A stretch of 64,000 nt of DNA, from NCBI GenBank assembly GCA_002243285.1, contig CP022585.1, forward strand, positions 4,266,641 to 4,330,640, written 5' to 3'. Positions 1-10,180 of the stretch are shown in pieces. Source of the DNA: Candidatus Fluviicola riflensis (GTDB lineage Bacteria > Bacteroidota > Bacteroidia > Flavobacteriales_D > Crocinitomicaceae). A model generated the notes under the pieces. That model made no database searches, had not been told where the DNA came from, and saw only the letters and a program-made list of their open reading frames with translations. Position 1 is the stretch's first letter. Each line of letters opens with the position of its first letter. A program made the position numbers and the translations under genes.

Positions 1-347
1 CGGAAAATCCAGCGTGTAAAATACTCACGCAAACCGGCCGTTTCACCATTGGCTTTAACAACTCGGATTCCCATAATGTACTTGCCGAGCGAGCGACCAT
101 TTGTCAGGTATTCGATAATCGGGCTGTAGAAAAACCACGGGAGACGAATCAGTAAAACCGTAATGAATTCATGCGTTCCCTGTGTTTCCAACCGGAAAAG
201 TGCAGCGTCAACAAACAAACTCGCAATCAACATGTAGATCAGCAACAGGACAAAATCGAGAAACGACGCCACCACACGATAAACTGCAGGTGCGAGCTCG
301 TAATCAATTTTTACATATTGGGCCGTTGTAAACGAGATGGTTTTCAT
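1..347 (-). CDS. RDD family membrane protein (partial, C-terminus beyond left edge)
   Basis: About 115 residues are visible from an ATG at 347. Two hydrophobic segments follow the N-terminus (around YRVVASFLDFVLLLIYMLIA and ITVLLIRLPWFFYSPIIEYL). After them comes NGRSLGKYIMGIRVV, the typical RDD-domain signature of a polar pair followed by GK.xxxIRVV. RDD proteins are poorly characterised inner-membrane proteins, some proposed as transporters. The gene starts 24 nt after the stop of the EEP-family gene on the same strand, so it is probably the last visible member of the M42 peptidase-EEP-RDD operon. The family call is good; the function is unknown. Confidence 0.8.
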   Translation of the reverse strand, partial: MKTISFTTAQYVKIDYELAPAVYRVVASFLDFVLLLIYMLIASLFVDAALFRLETQGTHEFITVLLIRLPWFFYSPIIEYLTNGRSLGKYIMGIRVVKANGETAGLREYFTRWIF

Positions 348-371
348 TGAGACGAATATACCTAAAATATA

Positions 372-1421
372 TTATTTCAGCTTCAACGTAATCGGCAAAT
401 GATCGGAGTAACCGCCATAATAGTTGGGTCCGCCGTAAGTCGTACTTGGTTTCTTGTTACCTGCTTTGTCGGTATACAACAAAATTTCTTCGTAAACGAT
501 TTTGGCGTCGTTTCCATCAATCACCAAACCTTTTCCCCCGTTGAAAAACGTGGAAGAAACAATGAATTGGTCCAGCACACCCCATTCACCTTTAAAATTA
601 TGGGTTCCTTTTCCTGCTAATTGATCATCGTACATCAGGTTCATCAAATCAGCTGTTACATCGGTTGTTGGTTTTGCTTTCAATGTTTGTTCCACACTGA
701 TATCATTGGGGTGATCGTTCAAATCGCCCATCAAAATGATGTTGGCTTTCGGATCCTTTTTCAGGATTTCGTCGATTTTCTTGCGCGCAACTTCTGCCGC
801 ACGAACGCGTTTGATTTCCGACTCTACTTGTCCACCTCGACGTGATGGCCAATGGTTTACAAAAATGTGCAGTTTCTTTTTACCCGCCAATTCGCCCTGC
901 ACGTAAAGAATATCGCGGGTTTTAAAATTCGGGACAGAATCGAGGGTCACAGCAAGATTGGTAATTACCAATGGTTTGAATCGTTCGCTGTCATACAACA
1001 ATCCACAGTCGATACCACGAGCATCCGGTGATTCCTTGTGCGCAATCTTGTATTTCGTTTGTGCGAACCGACCGGTTTTGATCAGGTCCGTTAATACACG
1101 GTAATTTTCAATTTCCACCAAACCGATGATCATTGGATTTTCGGCCTCATTCAACGTCAATGCTTCAACGATGTGGCTCAGTTTTTTGTTGTAGCGTTCG
1201 GTGTTCCAAACCAGTTTTCCGTCCGGTAAAAACTCTTCATCAATCGTGTTCGGATCATTGATGGTATCAAAAAGGTTTTCAACATTGTAAAACGAAATCG
1301 AGCGTCCGGCGTACGGTTTTAACTTGATTTTTTTAGCTGGTTTTTCATACGAAACAGCACACGAAATGCCGATCAGGAACAGGAAACACAATACTCCGTA
1401 GAGCTTTACGGTCTTCTTCAT
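372..1421 (-). CDS. Endonuclease/exonuclease/phosphatase (EEP) family lipoprotein
   Basis: 349 aa. The N-terminus is a lipoprotein-type signal (hydrophobic FLFLIGIS followed by Cys21), so the protein is probably lipid-anchored outside the cytoplasm. The EEP (DNase I-like) fold is recognisable from SFYNVENLFD (Asn and Glu for metal binding), GLVEIEN, NHWPSRRGG (catalytic His region), ILMGDLNDHPND (Asp/Asn metal ligands) and the final YSDHLPI. Substrates in this superfamily include nucleic acids and phosphate esters, and nothing here selects one. It begins 3 nt after the M42 peptidase stop, so the two are co-transcribed. A secreted nuclease used for phosphate or nucleotide scavenging is a reasonable guess only. 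Confidence 0.88.
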   Translation of the reverse strand: MKKTVKLYGVLCFLFLIGISCAVSYEKPAKKIKLKPYAGRSISFYNVENLFDTINDPNTIDEEFLPDGKLVWNTERYNKKLSHIVEALTLNEAENPMIIGLVEIENYRVLTDLIKTGRFAQTKYKIAHKESPDARGIDCGLLYDSERFKPLVITNLAVTLDSVPNFKTRDILYVQGELAGKKKLHIFVNHWPSRRGGQVESEIKRVRAAEVARKKIDEILKKDPKANIILMGDLNDHPNDISVEQTLKAKPTTDVTADLMNLMYDDQLAGKGTHNFKGEWGVLDQFIVSSTFFNGGKGLVIDGNDAKIVYEEILLYTDKAGNKKPSTTYGGPNYYGGYSDHLPITLKLK

Positions 1422-1424
1422 AAC

Positions 1425-2468
1425 TTAAAATTGTTCGTCAAATTGATTCAGTTCTTTCACACAGGCCGTTAGCAAATCAATGCTGCCCTGGATATCGTCT
1501 TTGTGTGCCATTTCGATTACCTGGTGCAGGTGCCGGGTTGGAATGGAAACTGCTCCGGCAATCGAGCCACCGGCCGACATACGTTGAATTCCGGCAGTAT
1601 CTGTTCCGCCCGCAGTCAGGATTTCGGGTTGCCATTTGATCGAATTACGGTCAGCCACCTGTTTCATATAACGCACCATACGTGCATCGCAAATGGTAGA
1701 AGCATCCATGATCTTAATCGCAGTTCCTTCGCCTAGCTTTGTAATCATTTCATGCGCTGCCGCTCCCGGTAAGTCGAACGCAATCGTGGTATCTAATCCA
1801 AAACCAAAATGCGGTTGTATTTTCAATGAAGCAACATTTGCACCACGAATTCCCACTTCTTCCTGAACGGTAAAAACCGCGTACAAATCATACGGAAGAG
1901 TTTCGCCTTTGAGGTTTTTCATAAGTTCGATCAGTATAAAAACGGCCAAACGATTGTCAAGTGACTTGCAGTTTACACAATCGCCCATTTCAATAAATGA
2001 ACGCTCACGGGTTACCGGATCGCCAATCGTTATCAATTCTTTTACCTTTTCGGCTGAAAGGCCTGTATCGATAAAATAATCCGACAGTTTTGCCACTTTA
2101 TTGCGCTCATCCTGCGTCATGACGTGAATGGGTTTTGAAGCCATCACCCCGATCACATCCTCCTTTCCGTGAATGATCACACGCTGAGCAGTAAGTGTCT
2201 TTGGGTCGAAACCACCCAAAGTCGTAAATCGAATAAATCCTTTATCATCGACATGCGTCACCATGAACCCGATTTCGTCCATGTGTGCACCAACCATCAC
2301 GCGTTTGTCGGATGTTCCTTTGCGAATGGCATACACATTACCCATATTGTCAATGGTAATTTCATCACACAAACCGGTCAATTCACGCAAAACAACTTTG
2401 CGGACCGCTTCTTCAAAACCAGGTGCGCCCGGTGTTTTACACAATTCTGCTAAAAGGGATGTATTCAT
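1425..2468 (-). CDS. M42 family metallopeptidase (glutamyl aminopeptidase-like)
   Basis: 347 aa, the usual length for the family. The M42 dizinc tetrahedral aminopeptidase signatures are in order: VGAHMDEIGFMV (His62 and Asp64, first zinc ligand and adjacent Asp), CKSLDNRLA (bridging Asp), TVQEEVGIRGA (catalytic Glu plus zinc Glu), FGLDTTIAFD (zinc Asp) and GTDTAGIQ near the C-terminus. There is no signal peptide, so it is cytoplasmic and likely trims peptides during protein turnover. It is the first gene of a tight operon with the EEP and RDD genes. No TAnnTTTG box was seen in the 75 nt upstream. Confidence 0.92.
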   Translation of the reverse strand: MNTSLLAELCKTPGAPGFEEAVRKVVLRELTGLCDEITIDNMGNVYAIRKGTSDKRVMVGAHMDEIGFMVTHVDDKGFIRFTTLGGFDPKTLTAQRVIIHGKEDVIGVMASKPIHVMTQDERNKVAKLSDYFIDTGLSAEKVKELITIGDPVTRERSFIEMGDCVNCKSLDNRLAVFILIELMKNLKGETLPYDLYAVFTVQEEVGIRGANVASLKIQPHFGFGLDTTIAFDLPGAAAHEMITKLGEGTAIKIMDASTICDARMVRYMKQVADRNSIKWQPEILTAGGTDTAGIQRMSAGGSIAGAVSIPTRHLHQVIEMAHKDDIQGSIDLLTACVKELNQFDEQF

Positions 2469-2543
2469 TCGAATAATTTGGTGCTAAAAGTAGTGGAAAT
2501 AGGCAAGTGTAAATGGCAAAGCAGAATAAATCGATGTTAATTC

Positions 2544-3038
2544 TTACTTAAACACGGCTTCATAACCCGCCTTAATATTGACTAAATCGATTTTATCAAT
2601 GGTGTTTTTGCCATCATATAAAATAGGTGACCAATCAATCGCAGTATCGACCGGGTGGAAGGTTTTAACGCTTCCGTTCAGCAAATGAAATCGCACGTCT
2701 TTTTCAGTAGTCATGATCGTTTTGACGCCTCTGTCTTCCAGAAAGGTCGTTGATTCTGAAAAATACCAGCCATAATCGTCCATTACGGTAAAAAAGTCCT
2801 CTTCACCTATTTCATTTTTCAACCGCTGTAATTCGGCATCCGAAGGTGTGAAAAATACGCCGCAGGCTTTCCCGATTTCAAACGTACTGTCGGTTTCTAT
2901 GATGGTATCGCGGTAAGTCAATACCTTTTCTTTCCGAACCTCAACTTCAGGTTCGATGCTGCTATTGGTGCTTTCCTTGGGAGTTGTACAAGCAACCATG
3001 AACAGCAAAAGGAATAAAAAGCAAGCAATTAAACGCAT
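2544..3038 (-). CDS. Hypothetical lipoprotein
   Basis: 164 aa. The N-terminus MRLIACFLFLLLFMVACTT is a lipoprotein signal peptide with Cys17 as the likely lipidated residue. The remainder is a mixed alpha/beta soluble domain (ACGVFFTPSDAELQRLKNEIGEEDF...YGWYFSEST) that I do not recognise. It sits downstream of an SprB-repeat gene on the same strand but is separated from it by a terminator hairpin, so it is probably transcribed alone or by read-through. The function is unknown. Confidence 0.7.
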   Translation of the reverse strand: MRLIACFLFLLLFMVACTTPKESTNSSIEPEVEVRKEKVLTYRDTIIETDSTFEIGKACGVFFTPSDAELQRLKNEIGEEDFFTVMDDYGWYFSESTTFLEDRGVKTIMTTEKDVRFHLLNGSVKTFHPVDTAIDWSPILYDGKNTIDKIDLVNIKAGYEAVFK

Positions 3039-3044
3039 AAAAAA

Positions 3045-3064
3045 GGGGAGCTGTTAACTCCCCG
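3045..3064 (-). terminator. Rho-independent terminator after the SprB-repeat gene ending at 3070
   Basis: Read on the minus strand, the stop codon of the upstream gene is followed by a GGGAG...CTCCC hairpin with a 7-nt loop and then a run of T. This ends transcription just before the start of the lipoprotein gene. Confidence 0.7.
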
Positions 3065-3069
3065 CAGTA

Positions 3070-6000
3070 TTAATGAGTAACTGATAGTTTTTGCGCTGTT
3101 CTGGCCTGACCTGTTGTGAAAACTAACTGGTACATACCGCTGTCAAGGAAACTTACATCGGCTTGCATGGTTCCCGATGGAACAGCAATCGTTGTCAGCA
3201 AACGTCCGCTGGCATCATATAAACTTGCCGTAACCGTTTGACTTGTGGCGTTTTCCAATGTAATATCACCATTCGTAGGATTCGGATATACTTGCATATT
3301 GGCAGCAAGCAATTCATCCAATGACGCATCAGCTGTTTGCAAACGATTGTCTTTGTTGGAACGCGCACTGTTGAAGTCTTGTGCCAAGCTTTTCGTTGAT
3401 GTACAAGTCGCAGGTGGATCAACTGTTACCAAATACACCAATCCGTCTGTTGTTGGCGGCGTATCCGTGTAGGTAAACAAATTGATCGGCATGGTGGTAA
3501 GTGTTGTCCAGTCATCAACATCAGTGTGGCGTTTGATCACAAATTCAGGAAACACAAAACCTTCGTAGCTGTCCCACGACAAGTTGATATCATCTCCCAA
3601 ACCTAGGTTAATCACCAGGTGAATGGTCTTGTGACTTTCGCTGATCTCCGATTCCACGCCACAGGCATCAACCGAAGAAATTTTGTATCTCCATGAACGT
3701 ACCGAAGGTGAAGCCACCAGGTCATTGTAGATTGATTCGTCCGCATAAGGAACATTTCCGATCAATTGATACAAGCCCGCCTGTGAAGTTTCGCGGTAGA
3801 TATTAAACGATTCAATAGCGCCCTGAACAATTGGTTTTTCCCATACCACGAGGTTGGTATTCGTGTTGGTATCTACTGTTACCAGACAAACATCAACTGC
3901 CTCCGGCAATGCTGCTTCTACTTGCGCGCTTAACATGGTTGTACAACCGTTTCCTGCGGTAGCTTCCACAACATAGATCCCTGGGGCCAGCCCTGAAATA
4001 TTTTGTGTTATCGCTCCATTGCTCCACAAAAAGGTTTGCGCGTTGTTGGAGATATTCACCAATTCAATCGATCCGTCGTTGGCACAGGAAGAGGCAATTA
4101 TCGTATCAATTGCGATTACCGGACCATTCGCATTAGAGACCATAACAGTGGTCGACAAAGAGCATCCGTGATCGTCGGTTACAACAGATGTATACATTCC
4201 CGCAGCGGCGTTTAAAAGCGTACCGGTTGTTACATTCAGATTCGTTCCCTGATCGTCGAACCAACTATAAGTATATGGCTGTGTTCCGCCTACAAACTGA
4301 ATGCTTGCCGTACCGTTGTTTGTACTGCACGAAGCCAGTGTTGATGTTAACGAGTTCACGATGATCGCCTGCGGTTCGGTAACCACATAACTGGATGTAG
4401 AAACACAACCGTCCTGATCTGTTACGGAAACTTCATATGGACCAGCAGCAATATTGCTCAAATCTTGTGTTGTAGCGCCATTTGACCATGCATAAGTCAG
4501 TGCTCCGCCTGCTCCGTTTACTGATAGGTCAATTCCTCCATCAGTTTCACCGGCACAGCTTACATGGGTAACAGCAGCTGTTTGCGTAATGCCATCCGTT
4601 CCGATCAAAACAGATTGGGTTGAAAGACAACTATTATCATCAGTCACCGACAAAAAGTATTGGCCTGAAGCCAGGTTGGCAACGCTTGATTGAGAAGAAC
4701 CACTACTCCAGTAAATATCATAGGGACTCAACCCTTCGGTAATTGCGACCGTTGCCTCACCATTGGCTGAATTACAATCTGCATCTGTAGTAGTGACGTT
4801 TAAAACAGGAGCTGGTGCAATGGTAACATCTGCCGTACTCGTGGCCGTACAACCGTAAACATTGGTTTTGGTATACGTGAGTGTTACATTGGTTGGCGAA
4901 GAAACAGGACTATATCCGGGATAAAGTATATTGTTTTGTACACCTGAACCTGACCATGTTCCACCCTGAGGAGTCACTTTATTCACCAAGCTTATCGGAG
5001 AAACGTTCTCACAAACAGTTGCGCTAGGGAATATAAACTGAATGTTTGGGCTCGGATTGATGGTAATCGGAACAAAAAGAGAACCGACCTGTACACCATT
5101 TTCAAAGAGAACCCATTCCAGATCAACGATGGTTGGTGTAAGTACCGTGTTGGTTGTTGAAACAGTTAGATACCAGTATAAATAATCGGCCGAAGGGTAA
5201 ATGTTAATCGCAGATTGTGGCAAAACAGCTGTATTCTGCGATGTACACGTCATGCTCATATTTGTATGACTGTAATTCGGATCGAGGCAATAGATCACAT
5301 AATCACCACTATTGTTAAACGAGGTTCCCTCGCACATGGAAAGGATATCGTAATCCTCGATATTGGCATTTTGGTTGTATTCTTTCACCAAACATTTCCC
5401 ACTACTCACATAAGCAATTACATGCACACCATAATAAGTCTCAGCTGCCAATGAGGTTGCATTTGTCGGAGCTAATGACGTTCCGGATGTAATCGTTGTT
5501 GAAGTAGGCGCCATTGTTCCTGTAAGCTGTTTGAAATAGCAGGTAGTGCTGCTTCGGTAGAACACAAATGCGTTATCATTTTGTGTATCGAAGTCGAAAT
5601 CCGCCAACAAGGTTGATGACTGAAGCGTAAATTCCGTTCCGAAAGTTGAACCGTTGAATGCTGCGAAATTCAATTGCGGAGTTGCATCGGCATTTTTCCA
5701 AACGGTACAAAGATTGGTGGTGTTCATCCCTTTTTCGGCTTTCATCTTGGTGGCACCGTCAATTCCTGATAAGGTATAACCGTTCCAGGAAGAGCCATCG
5801 AACTGATCGAATGGTAAATAATCACCTATGTCGTTTTCTTCGTGAGCCACGGTAACATTGTTACCAGTTCCGGCCCAACTTGTAACGGCATTACCAAAAT
5901 TGCCTTGATCTAAATCTGCCGCAGAACCCGAACCTAACTGTGTTTGAGTCGCCAAATTAATGGTGATCAAACCCAATGTATAGGTATTGGTCCGGTTGTT

Positions 6001-6450
6001 ATAAGTAATCATCAACTGACCTGTAGAATTGGCGCGAAGGCTGTAATCATCTGCGTGATAAGTCCACATCGGATCACCGATTCCCTGAAACTGCCAGGTT
6101 GCACCCGACCATTTATAAATGTCTATTACTTCGTAAGTTGAATACATGCATTTGGCACTCACAACCGGGTAATCTTCGTTGACAACCACTAATTGTAAAT
6201 CAAACGAATTAGCTGTTCCCTGGCCGGCGGTTCCTACTAATTGCCATGCGTTATTGACCCATTTTCGAACAGTGATTTTACTACTGTTGTCGGTATCGAT
6301 ATACGCCATGTAAAGTTGCCCGTTCGGTGTGATTTCAATATCCACCTCGGATGCATTGTATCCAACACTCGAGCCGACAAAATTCCACGACTGGGCATTA
6401 CCAATAGTTACAAGTGATAAAAATGCAATCAGAAAGACGAATTGTTTCAT
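3070..6450 (-). CDS. SprB-repeat T9SS-secreted surface protein (paralogue A)
   Basis: 1126 aa from the internal ATG at 6450, chosen because it begins a clean signal peptide (MKQFVFLIAFLSLVTIGNAQ); an upstream in-frame start would add 26 residues lacking signal character. Residues ~25-420 resemble a repetitive beta fold with no family I can name. From ~540 to ~850 there are several SprB-type repeats (pattern ...ISVTDxxGC... with paired Cys). Residues ~860-1030 are a fibronectin-III-like region shared almost verbatim with the next two genes (CLVTVDT..TNLVVWEK, AQDFNSARSNK). The last ~75 residues are a T9SS type A sorting domain (VYPNPTNGDITLEN). It is presumably exported through the T9SS and held at, or released from, the cell surface, where an adhesin or gliding-related role is typical. 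It follows paralogue B after a 233-nt gap. Confidence 0.88.
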   Translation of the reverse strand: MKQFVFLIAFLSLVTIGNAQSWNFVGSSVGYNASEVDIEITPNGQLYMAYIDTDNSSKITVRKWVNNAWQLVGTAGQGTANSFDLQLVVVNEDYPVVSAKCMYSTYEVIDIYKWSGATWQFQGIGDPMWTYHADDYSLRANSTGQLMITYNNRTNTYTLGLITINLATQTQLGSGSAADLDQGNFGNAVTSWAGTGNNVTVAHEENDIGDYLPFDQFDGSSWNGYTLSGIDGATKMKAEKGMNTTNLCTVWKNADATPQLNFAAFNGSTFGTEFTLQSSTLLADFDFDTQNDNAFVFYRSSTTCYFKQLTGTMAPTSTTITSGTSLAPTNATSLAAETYYGVHVIAYVSSGKCLVKEYNQNANIEDYDILSMCEGTSFNNSGDYVIYCLDPNYSHTNMSMTCTSQNTAVLPQSAINIYPSADYLYWYLTVSTTNTVLTPTIVDLEWVLFENGVQVGSLFVPITINPSPNIQFIFPSATVCENVSPISLVNKVTPQGGTWSGSGVQNNILYPGYSPVSSPTNVTLTYTKTNVYGCTATSTADVTIAPAPVLNVTTTDADCNSANGEATVAITEGLSPYDIYWSSGSSQSSVANLASGQYFLSVTDDNSCLSTQSVLIGTDGITQTAAVTHVSCAGETDGGIDLSVNGAGGALTYAWSNGATTQDLSNIAAGPYEVSVTDQDGCVSTSSYVVTEPQAIIVNSLTSTLASCSTNNGTASIQFVGGTQPYTYSWFDDQGTNLNVTTGTLLNAAAGMYTSVVTDDHGCSLSTTVMVSNANGPVIAIDTIIASSCANDGSIELVNISNNAQTFLWSNGAITQNISGLAPGIYVVEATAGNGCTTMLSAQVEAALPEAVDVCLVTVDTNTNTNLVVWEKPIVQGAIESFNIYRETSQAGLYQLIGNVPYADESIYNDLVASPSVRSWRYKISSVDACGVESEISESHKTIHLVINLGLGDDINLSWDSYEGFVFPEFVIKRHTDVDDWTTLTTMPINLFTYTDTPPTTDGLVYLVTVDPPATCTSTKSLAQDFNSARSNKDNRLQTADASLDELLAANMQVYPNPTNGDITLENATSQTVTASLYDASGRLLTTIAVPSGTMQADVSFLDSGMYQLVFTTGQARTAQKLSVTH

Positions 6451-6591
6451 AAGTTTTAGTATTAGAGCAACTTGTTTTTTTTGGAAGTAGTACAAGCAGC
6501 GAACGCAAAGTAAAGAAAAACAACTCAATGCATCAAACGCAGACTACTCATTGGCGGTTTCGTATGAGTAAAATTCGGGGTTGACCTTTTA

Positions 6592-6682
6592 GAATGTTGG
6601 ATTTTGAATGCTTAATGTTGAATTAGGCTTTTATCTAAGAAGATGCCTCCCATTCAAAATCCAACATTAAGCATTCAAAATT
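6592..6682. repeat. Intergenic inverted repeat, family 1 (copy A)
   Basis: The 18-nt arm AATGTTGGATTTTGAATG at 6593-6610 is perfectly complementary to 6651-6668, with additional permuted copies of the same words (AAGCATTCAAAAT) extending to 6682. The right arm ends at the stop codon of the SprB gene that ends at 6684. Related copies lie at 30431-30494, 35453-35484, 37931-38080 and 39272-39422. Confidence 0.85.
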
Positions 6683-6683
6683 T

Positions 6684-9600
6684 TTAAAGCTTGATAAACT
6701 GCATCGTGTGAGCTTCCCCTACTTTCACCAGGTAAATTCCCGCTTGCAAATGCTCGAGGTTCAAGACATTGGTTCCATTCATAAAATTACCAGTAAACTG
6801 CAATTGTCCATCGACGCTATATACGGTTACCGGAATCTCACTAGTTGCATCGGCAATACGAACTGTTAACAGATCGGTAAACGGATTCGGATAAACAGCG
6901 ACTAAGGCATTTCCGATCAACTCATCAATGGAATTGTTGGAATCTCCTGTGCCGTTACCGGTAGAGAATTGACCTTTATCTTTGTTGGAACGTGCCGAGT
7001 TAAAATCCTGCGCTTTTTCTGCCGAACAAGGTATTGCAATGTCCATATCTACGTAGTAGTCAATTCCGGTAGCGCCAAGCGGCGGTACATCATTGAAAAC
7101 CGTTGTGCCAAAAGGAACCGCCGGACTCAATGCTTCCCAGCCGTTTTGGTCGGTGTGACGGTGAACGATGTATTCCAGTTCAACTAATCCTTCGTAATCA
7201 TCCCAGTAAATATCGTTTGAACCGTTTCCTAAATTCACAATCGCGTTCAAATGCATGGTCTTGTGCGGATTGGAAACCGGGCTTTCAACTCCACAATCGT
7301 TTACCGCAGAGATCTTGTAACGCCACGAACGATCAATTGGTGAAGCGACTACGTCATTAAAGAGTGATTCGCTGCCAAATTGTACCGTATCGATCAGCAT
7401 GAAATTACCGGCAATAGCATTTTCGCGATAAATGTTATAATGATCGATCCCTAATGTTTCCACTTTTTCCCAAACAACCAGGTTCGACGTAGTAGTTGTA
7501 TCAACCGTCACCAAACAAATCGACTGTAAAACAGGAGCGCGAACGCCAATTTCCATTGTTTTGGCTGAATGACACATTTGGCTATTGAATGGACTCGGGC
7601 CGCTTTCTACCGTGATGGTATACGTTCCTGCGCCGATATTGTAATTATTCTGAAGCAGGTTATTATTCGACCACACGAATGAAGATGCTGCAGCAGGTCC
7701 GCCGTTTTGGTCCTGTTGGAATTTGATCAAAACAGCTCCGTTTTCTGCACCACAAGCCGCCGGAATAATACTATCGATAATATCCACTGCCTGGTAATCA
7801 TCCAATTGAAAATCGAAGATCTGTGAACAACCAATAGCATCAGTTACTTCTACTTGGTATAATCCGTAGGTTACGTTATACAAATCGGCCGTGGCTTGTC
7901 CCTGACCGATCCAATCGAACGTATAACCACCAGCACCACCATTATACAATCCATAGATGTTTCCGTTACTTTCGCCACAATCCGGATCATATATTGTGAA
8001 GCTTGCAGTAATAGGCGTCGGCTCCGTAATGATGTATGAATAAGTTGCCTGACAACCTGAAACGTCGTAAACGGTTACTTCGTAATTGCCCGGAGCAAGG
8101 TTCGTGATGGTTGTCGTAGAATAACCGTTCGACCACAATACGTCGTAATCGGCACTACCGGTAACATTTAAGGCGATACTACCGTTATTTGCTGCGTTGC
8201 AGGTAACATTGCTTACATTAGCTGTAGCACTGATTCCCGTAATATCCACATTGGCAAAACCGGTCACATTACAGCCGAATTCATCTTTTACGGAATAATA
8301 ATAAGCTCCCGGAATCAAGTTGGCAATAGATGCCGCTGTTTCTCCGGTGCTCCATTCCACAGTTGTGTTGTTGGATGTTCCGGGTGTAAAAAGCACATCT
8401 GCCGTTCCTGTTGCCGAGCCGCATGCACTTGGCGTGGAAGACGTAGTAGCTGTTCCGGCGGTAACAAATGAAAAAGTAACGCCTGTTTCAACGATACAAC
8501 CGCCAACACTTACGCGGTAATAAATAGTTCCTGTTGGATCGGTAAGCGACAATTCTCTTCCATCGATTACAGAACTTGTTAAATCATAGCCGTTTAATGT
8601 AAACATTCCCTGATCGACGTAACTCACATAATTGGCAAGGTCGATCATGTTTTCATTATTACAGAAAACAAGCGGACTGGAAGAAAACGTAATATTCGGT
8701 GCAGAAACGCTGGTTGAAATAACAGGGAGCGTATCGTTAAACTGGTTCCAGCCATCGGTATACGTGATAATCACAGCGTCATTTGCCGAAGATGTGAATG
8801 TACCGTAAATTTTGAATTTCGAAGTAGACGGAAGTCCCGGGTAATGGCCGAAGGCAACCGCCGATAAGTTGGAAATAACTCCGAATTGCGAAGAAACATT
8901 CACGATGCGAACCTTGTCGTTATCTTCGTCCATGTATTCCAATTGCGGATAAATTTCATTCGCATGGCCCACACAAATCCCTGAATTTGGTGTTTCCGAT
9001 CCCGGATTCAAATACGGTTTCCGGTTCAGGGCAGCATATTCAAATTCACCGTTGTTCAAACTACTGGCCCACTGAACAGCCATGTGTTGTTCGTTATTAT
9101 CAAGTGATATGGAGCATGTTCCGCTGTTAAGCATCGGATCACCGAAAAAGAGTTTCGGCCCGATAGAATCCCAAATTCCTGAGCTGTTATCTTTTCGGTA
9201 CACATAAAACTTATCCGCCGGTCCGCCGCCATCAGACTGAAAGCTGGACATCAAATATGAATAGGTTGGATTTTCGAGTGTTGTATAAGCTGATTGGTAC
9301 ACGTTGAAACCAACCGTTGGGGTTGTTGAGGTAAGGATATTGATTGTAGCAGACGTAAGGGGAACTTCCCACGTTTTCACCATCGAGATTTCACGAACAT
9401 GTACATTCGGCGCTGAAATCCCATCGCCGGTAAAATAAAACTGCGCGTTGTTGGAAACAGCTCCATTTAAAAGGATTTTCCCATCACCTGAACCGGCCGT
9501 ATTATAACCGGTTATTACTGCAAGGTTTGCCGGTGAGGTAACTCCGATGATATCCTCCGTGCTGCCGTTAGCTCCGCAATAGATAGATGTAGCTGAAATG

Positions 9601-10175
9601 TATAATTCCAATGGCTCGGAAGAGACGCTGAAACTGTTAGTTGGGTTCAAAACCGAACTGTAGTTGACATTATTCATCCAGGTTGCTGTACCAATGTCAA
9701 AGTGTGACAAGATTACATTGGTATAATTTTCAACGCGCAGAATATACAAATCATTGTTGTTTCCCGCTTTCAATTTCCAGTGATTGGAAGGCATTGAGAC
9801 AGTTAACGGCGGAGAAAGCAGCGCAAGATTATTCGTAGCAATATCGAAGGTGTATACCTTATAGTCGGAATTACTTCCTACCACAATATAAAGTATATTA
9901 TTCTTGACAACCGTGCGTATACTTGTTGTATAATTGACGGTAACCTGGTTAGCAACAGTTGTCCAGGAACTTACTTCCGGATTGTAAATACTCACTTCTA
10001 ACTGATAACCGTTCGAATCGTGAACGTGATACCATTTACCATCAACCATTGTATGACTGGATTGTGAATTGGAAGCGCCATAATCCGGGTTGTTCAGGAA
10101 AGCCCAGGTATACTCCTGCGACCATCCAAGACCAGCATTCAGTAAAAGAAGAGCAATTATCAGTAGTTTTTTCAT
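6684..10175 (-). CDS. SprB-repeat T9SS-secreted surface protein (paralogue B)
   Basis: 1163 aa. The signal peptide is MKKLLIIALLLLNAGLGWSQ. Residues ~20-560 are a beta-rich region different from the paralogues. At ~570-850 there are SprB-like repeats (each about 75-80 aa, ending in a VxDxxGC motif). A conserved fibronectin-III-like region follows (CLVTVDTTTTSNLVVWEK through AQDFNSARSNK). The C-terminus is a T9SS type A sorting domain (VYPNPFTDLLTVRI...AGIYLVKVG). The start lies only 5 nt after the stop of paralogue C, so B and C form an operon. Linker residues GQFSTGNGTGDSNN are shared exactly with paralogue C, pointing to recent duplication or recombination. The role is inferred as a surface adhesin; no enzymatic motif was seen. 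Confidence 0.88.
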   Translation of the reverse strand: MKKLLIIALLLLNAGLGWSQEYTWAFLNNPDYGASNSQSSHTMVDGKWYHVHDSNGYQLEVSIYNPEVSSWTTVANQVTVNYTTSIRTVVKNNILYIVVGSNSDYKVYTFDIATNNLALLSPPLTVSMPSNHWKLKAGNNNDLYILRVENYTNVILSHFDIGTATWMNNVNYSSVLNPTNSFSVSSEPLELYISATSIYCGANGSTEDIIGVTSPANLAVITGYNTAGSGDGKILLNGAVSNNAQFYFTGDGISAPNVHVREISMVKTWEVPLTSATINILTSTTPTVGFNVYQSAYTTLENPTYSYLMSSFQSDGGGPADKFYVYRKDNSSGIWDSIGPKLFFGDPMLNSGTCSISLDNNEQHMAVQWASSLNNGEFEYAALNRKPYLNPGSETPNSGICVGHANEIYPQLEYMDEDNDKVRIVNVSSQFGVISNLSAVAFGHYPGLPSTSKFKIYGTFTSSANDAVIITYTDGWNQFNDTLPVISTSVSAPNITFSSSPLVFCNNENMIDLANYVSYVDQGMFTLNGYDLTSSVIDGRELSLTDPTGTIYYRVSVGGCIVETGVTFSFVTAGTATTSSTPSACGSATGTADVLFTPGTSNNTTVEWSTGETAASIANLIPGAYYYSVKDEFGCNVTGFANVDITGISATANVSNVTCNAANNGSIALNVTGSADYDVLWSNGYSTTTITNLAPGNYEVTVYDVSGCQATYSYIITEPTPITASFTIYDPDCGESNGNIYGLYNGGAGGYTFDWIGQGQATADLYNVTYGLYQVEVTDAIGCSQIFDFQLDDYQAVDIIDSIIPAACGAENGAVLIKFQQDQNGGPAAASSFVWSNNNLLQNNYNIGAGTYTITVESGPSPFNSQMCHSAKTMEIGVRAPVLQSICLVTVDTTTTSNLVVWEKVETLGIDHYNIYRENAIAGNFMLIDTVQFGSESLFNDVVASPIDRSWRYKISAVNDCGVESPVSNPHKTMHLNAIVNLGNGSNDIYWDDYEGLVELEYIVHRHTDQNGWEALSPAVPFGTTVFNDVPPLGATGIDYYVDMDIAIPCSAEKAQDFNSARSNKDKGQFSTGNGTGDSNNSIDELIGNALVAVYPNPFTDLLTVRIADATSEIPVTVYSVDGQLQFTGNFMNGTNVLNLEHLQAGIYLVKVGEAHTMQFIKL

Positions 10176-10180
10176 GAGTC

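Noticed and set aside
3900-4800. Regularly spaced similar segments that could be read as a CRISPR or tandem DNA repeat
   Set aside because: They are degenerate protein-level SprB repeats about 220-260 nt long; there are no short identical direct repeats with unique spacers.
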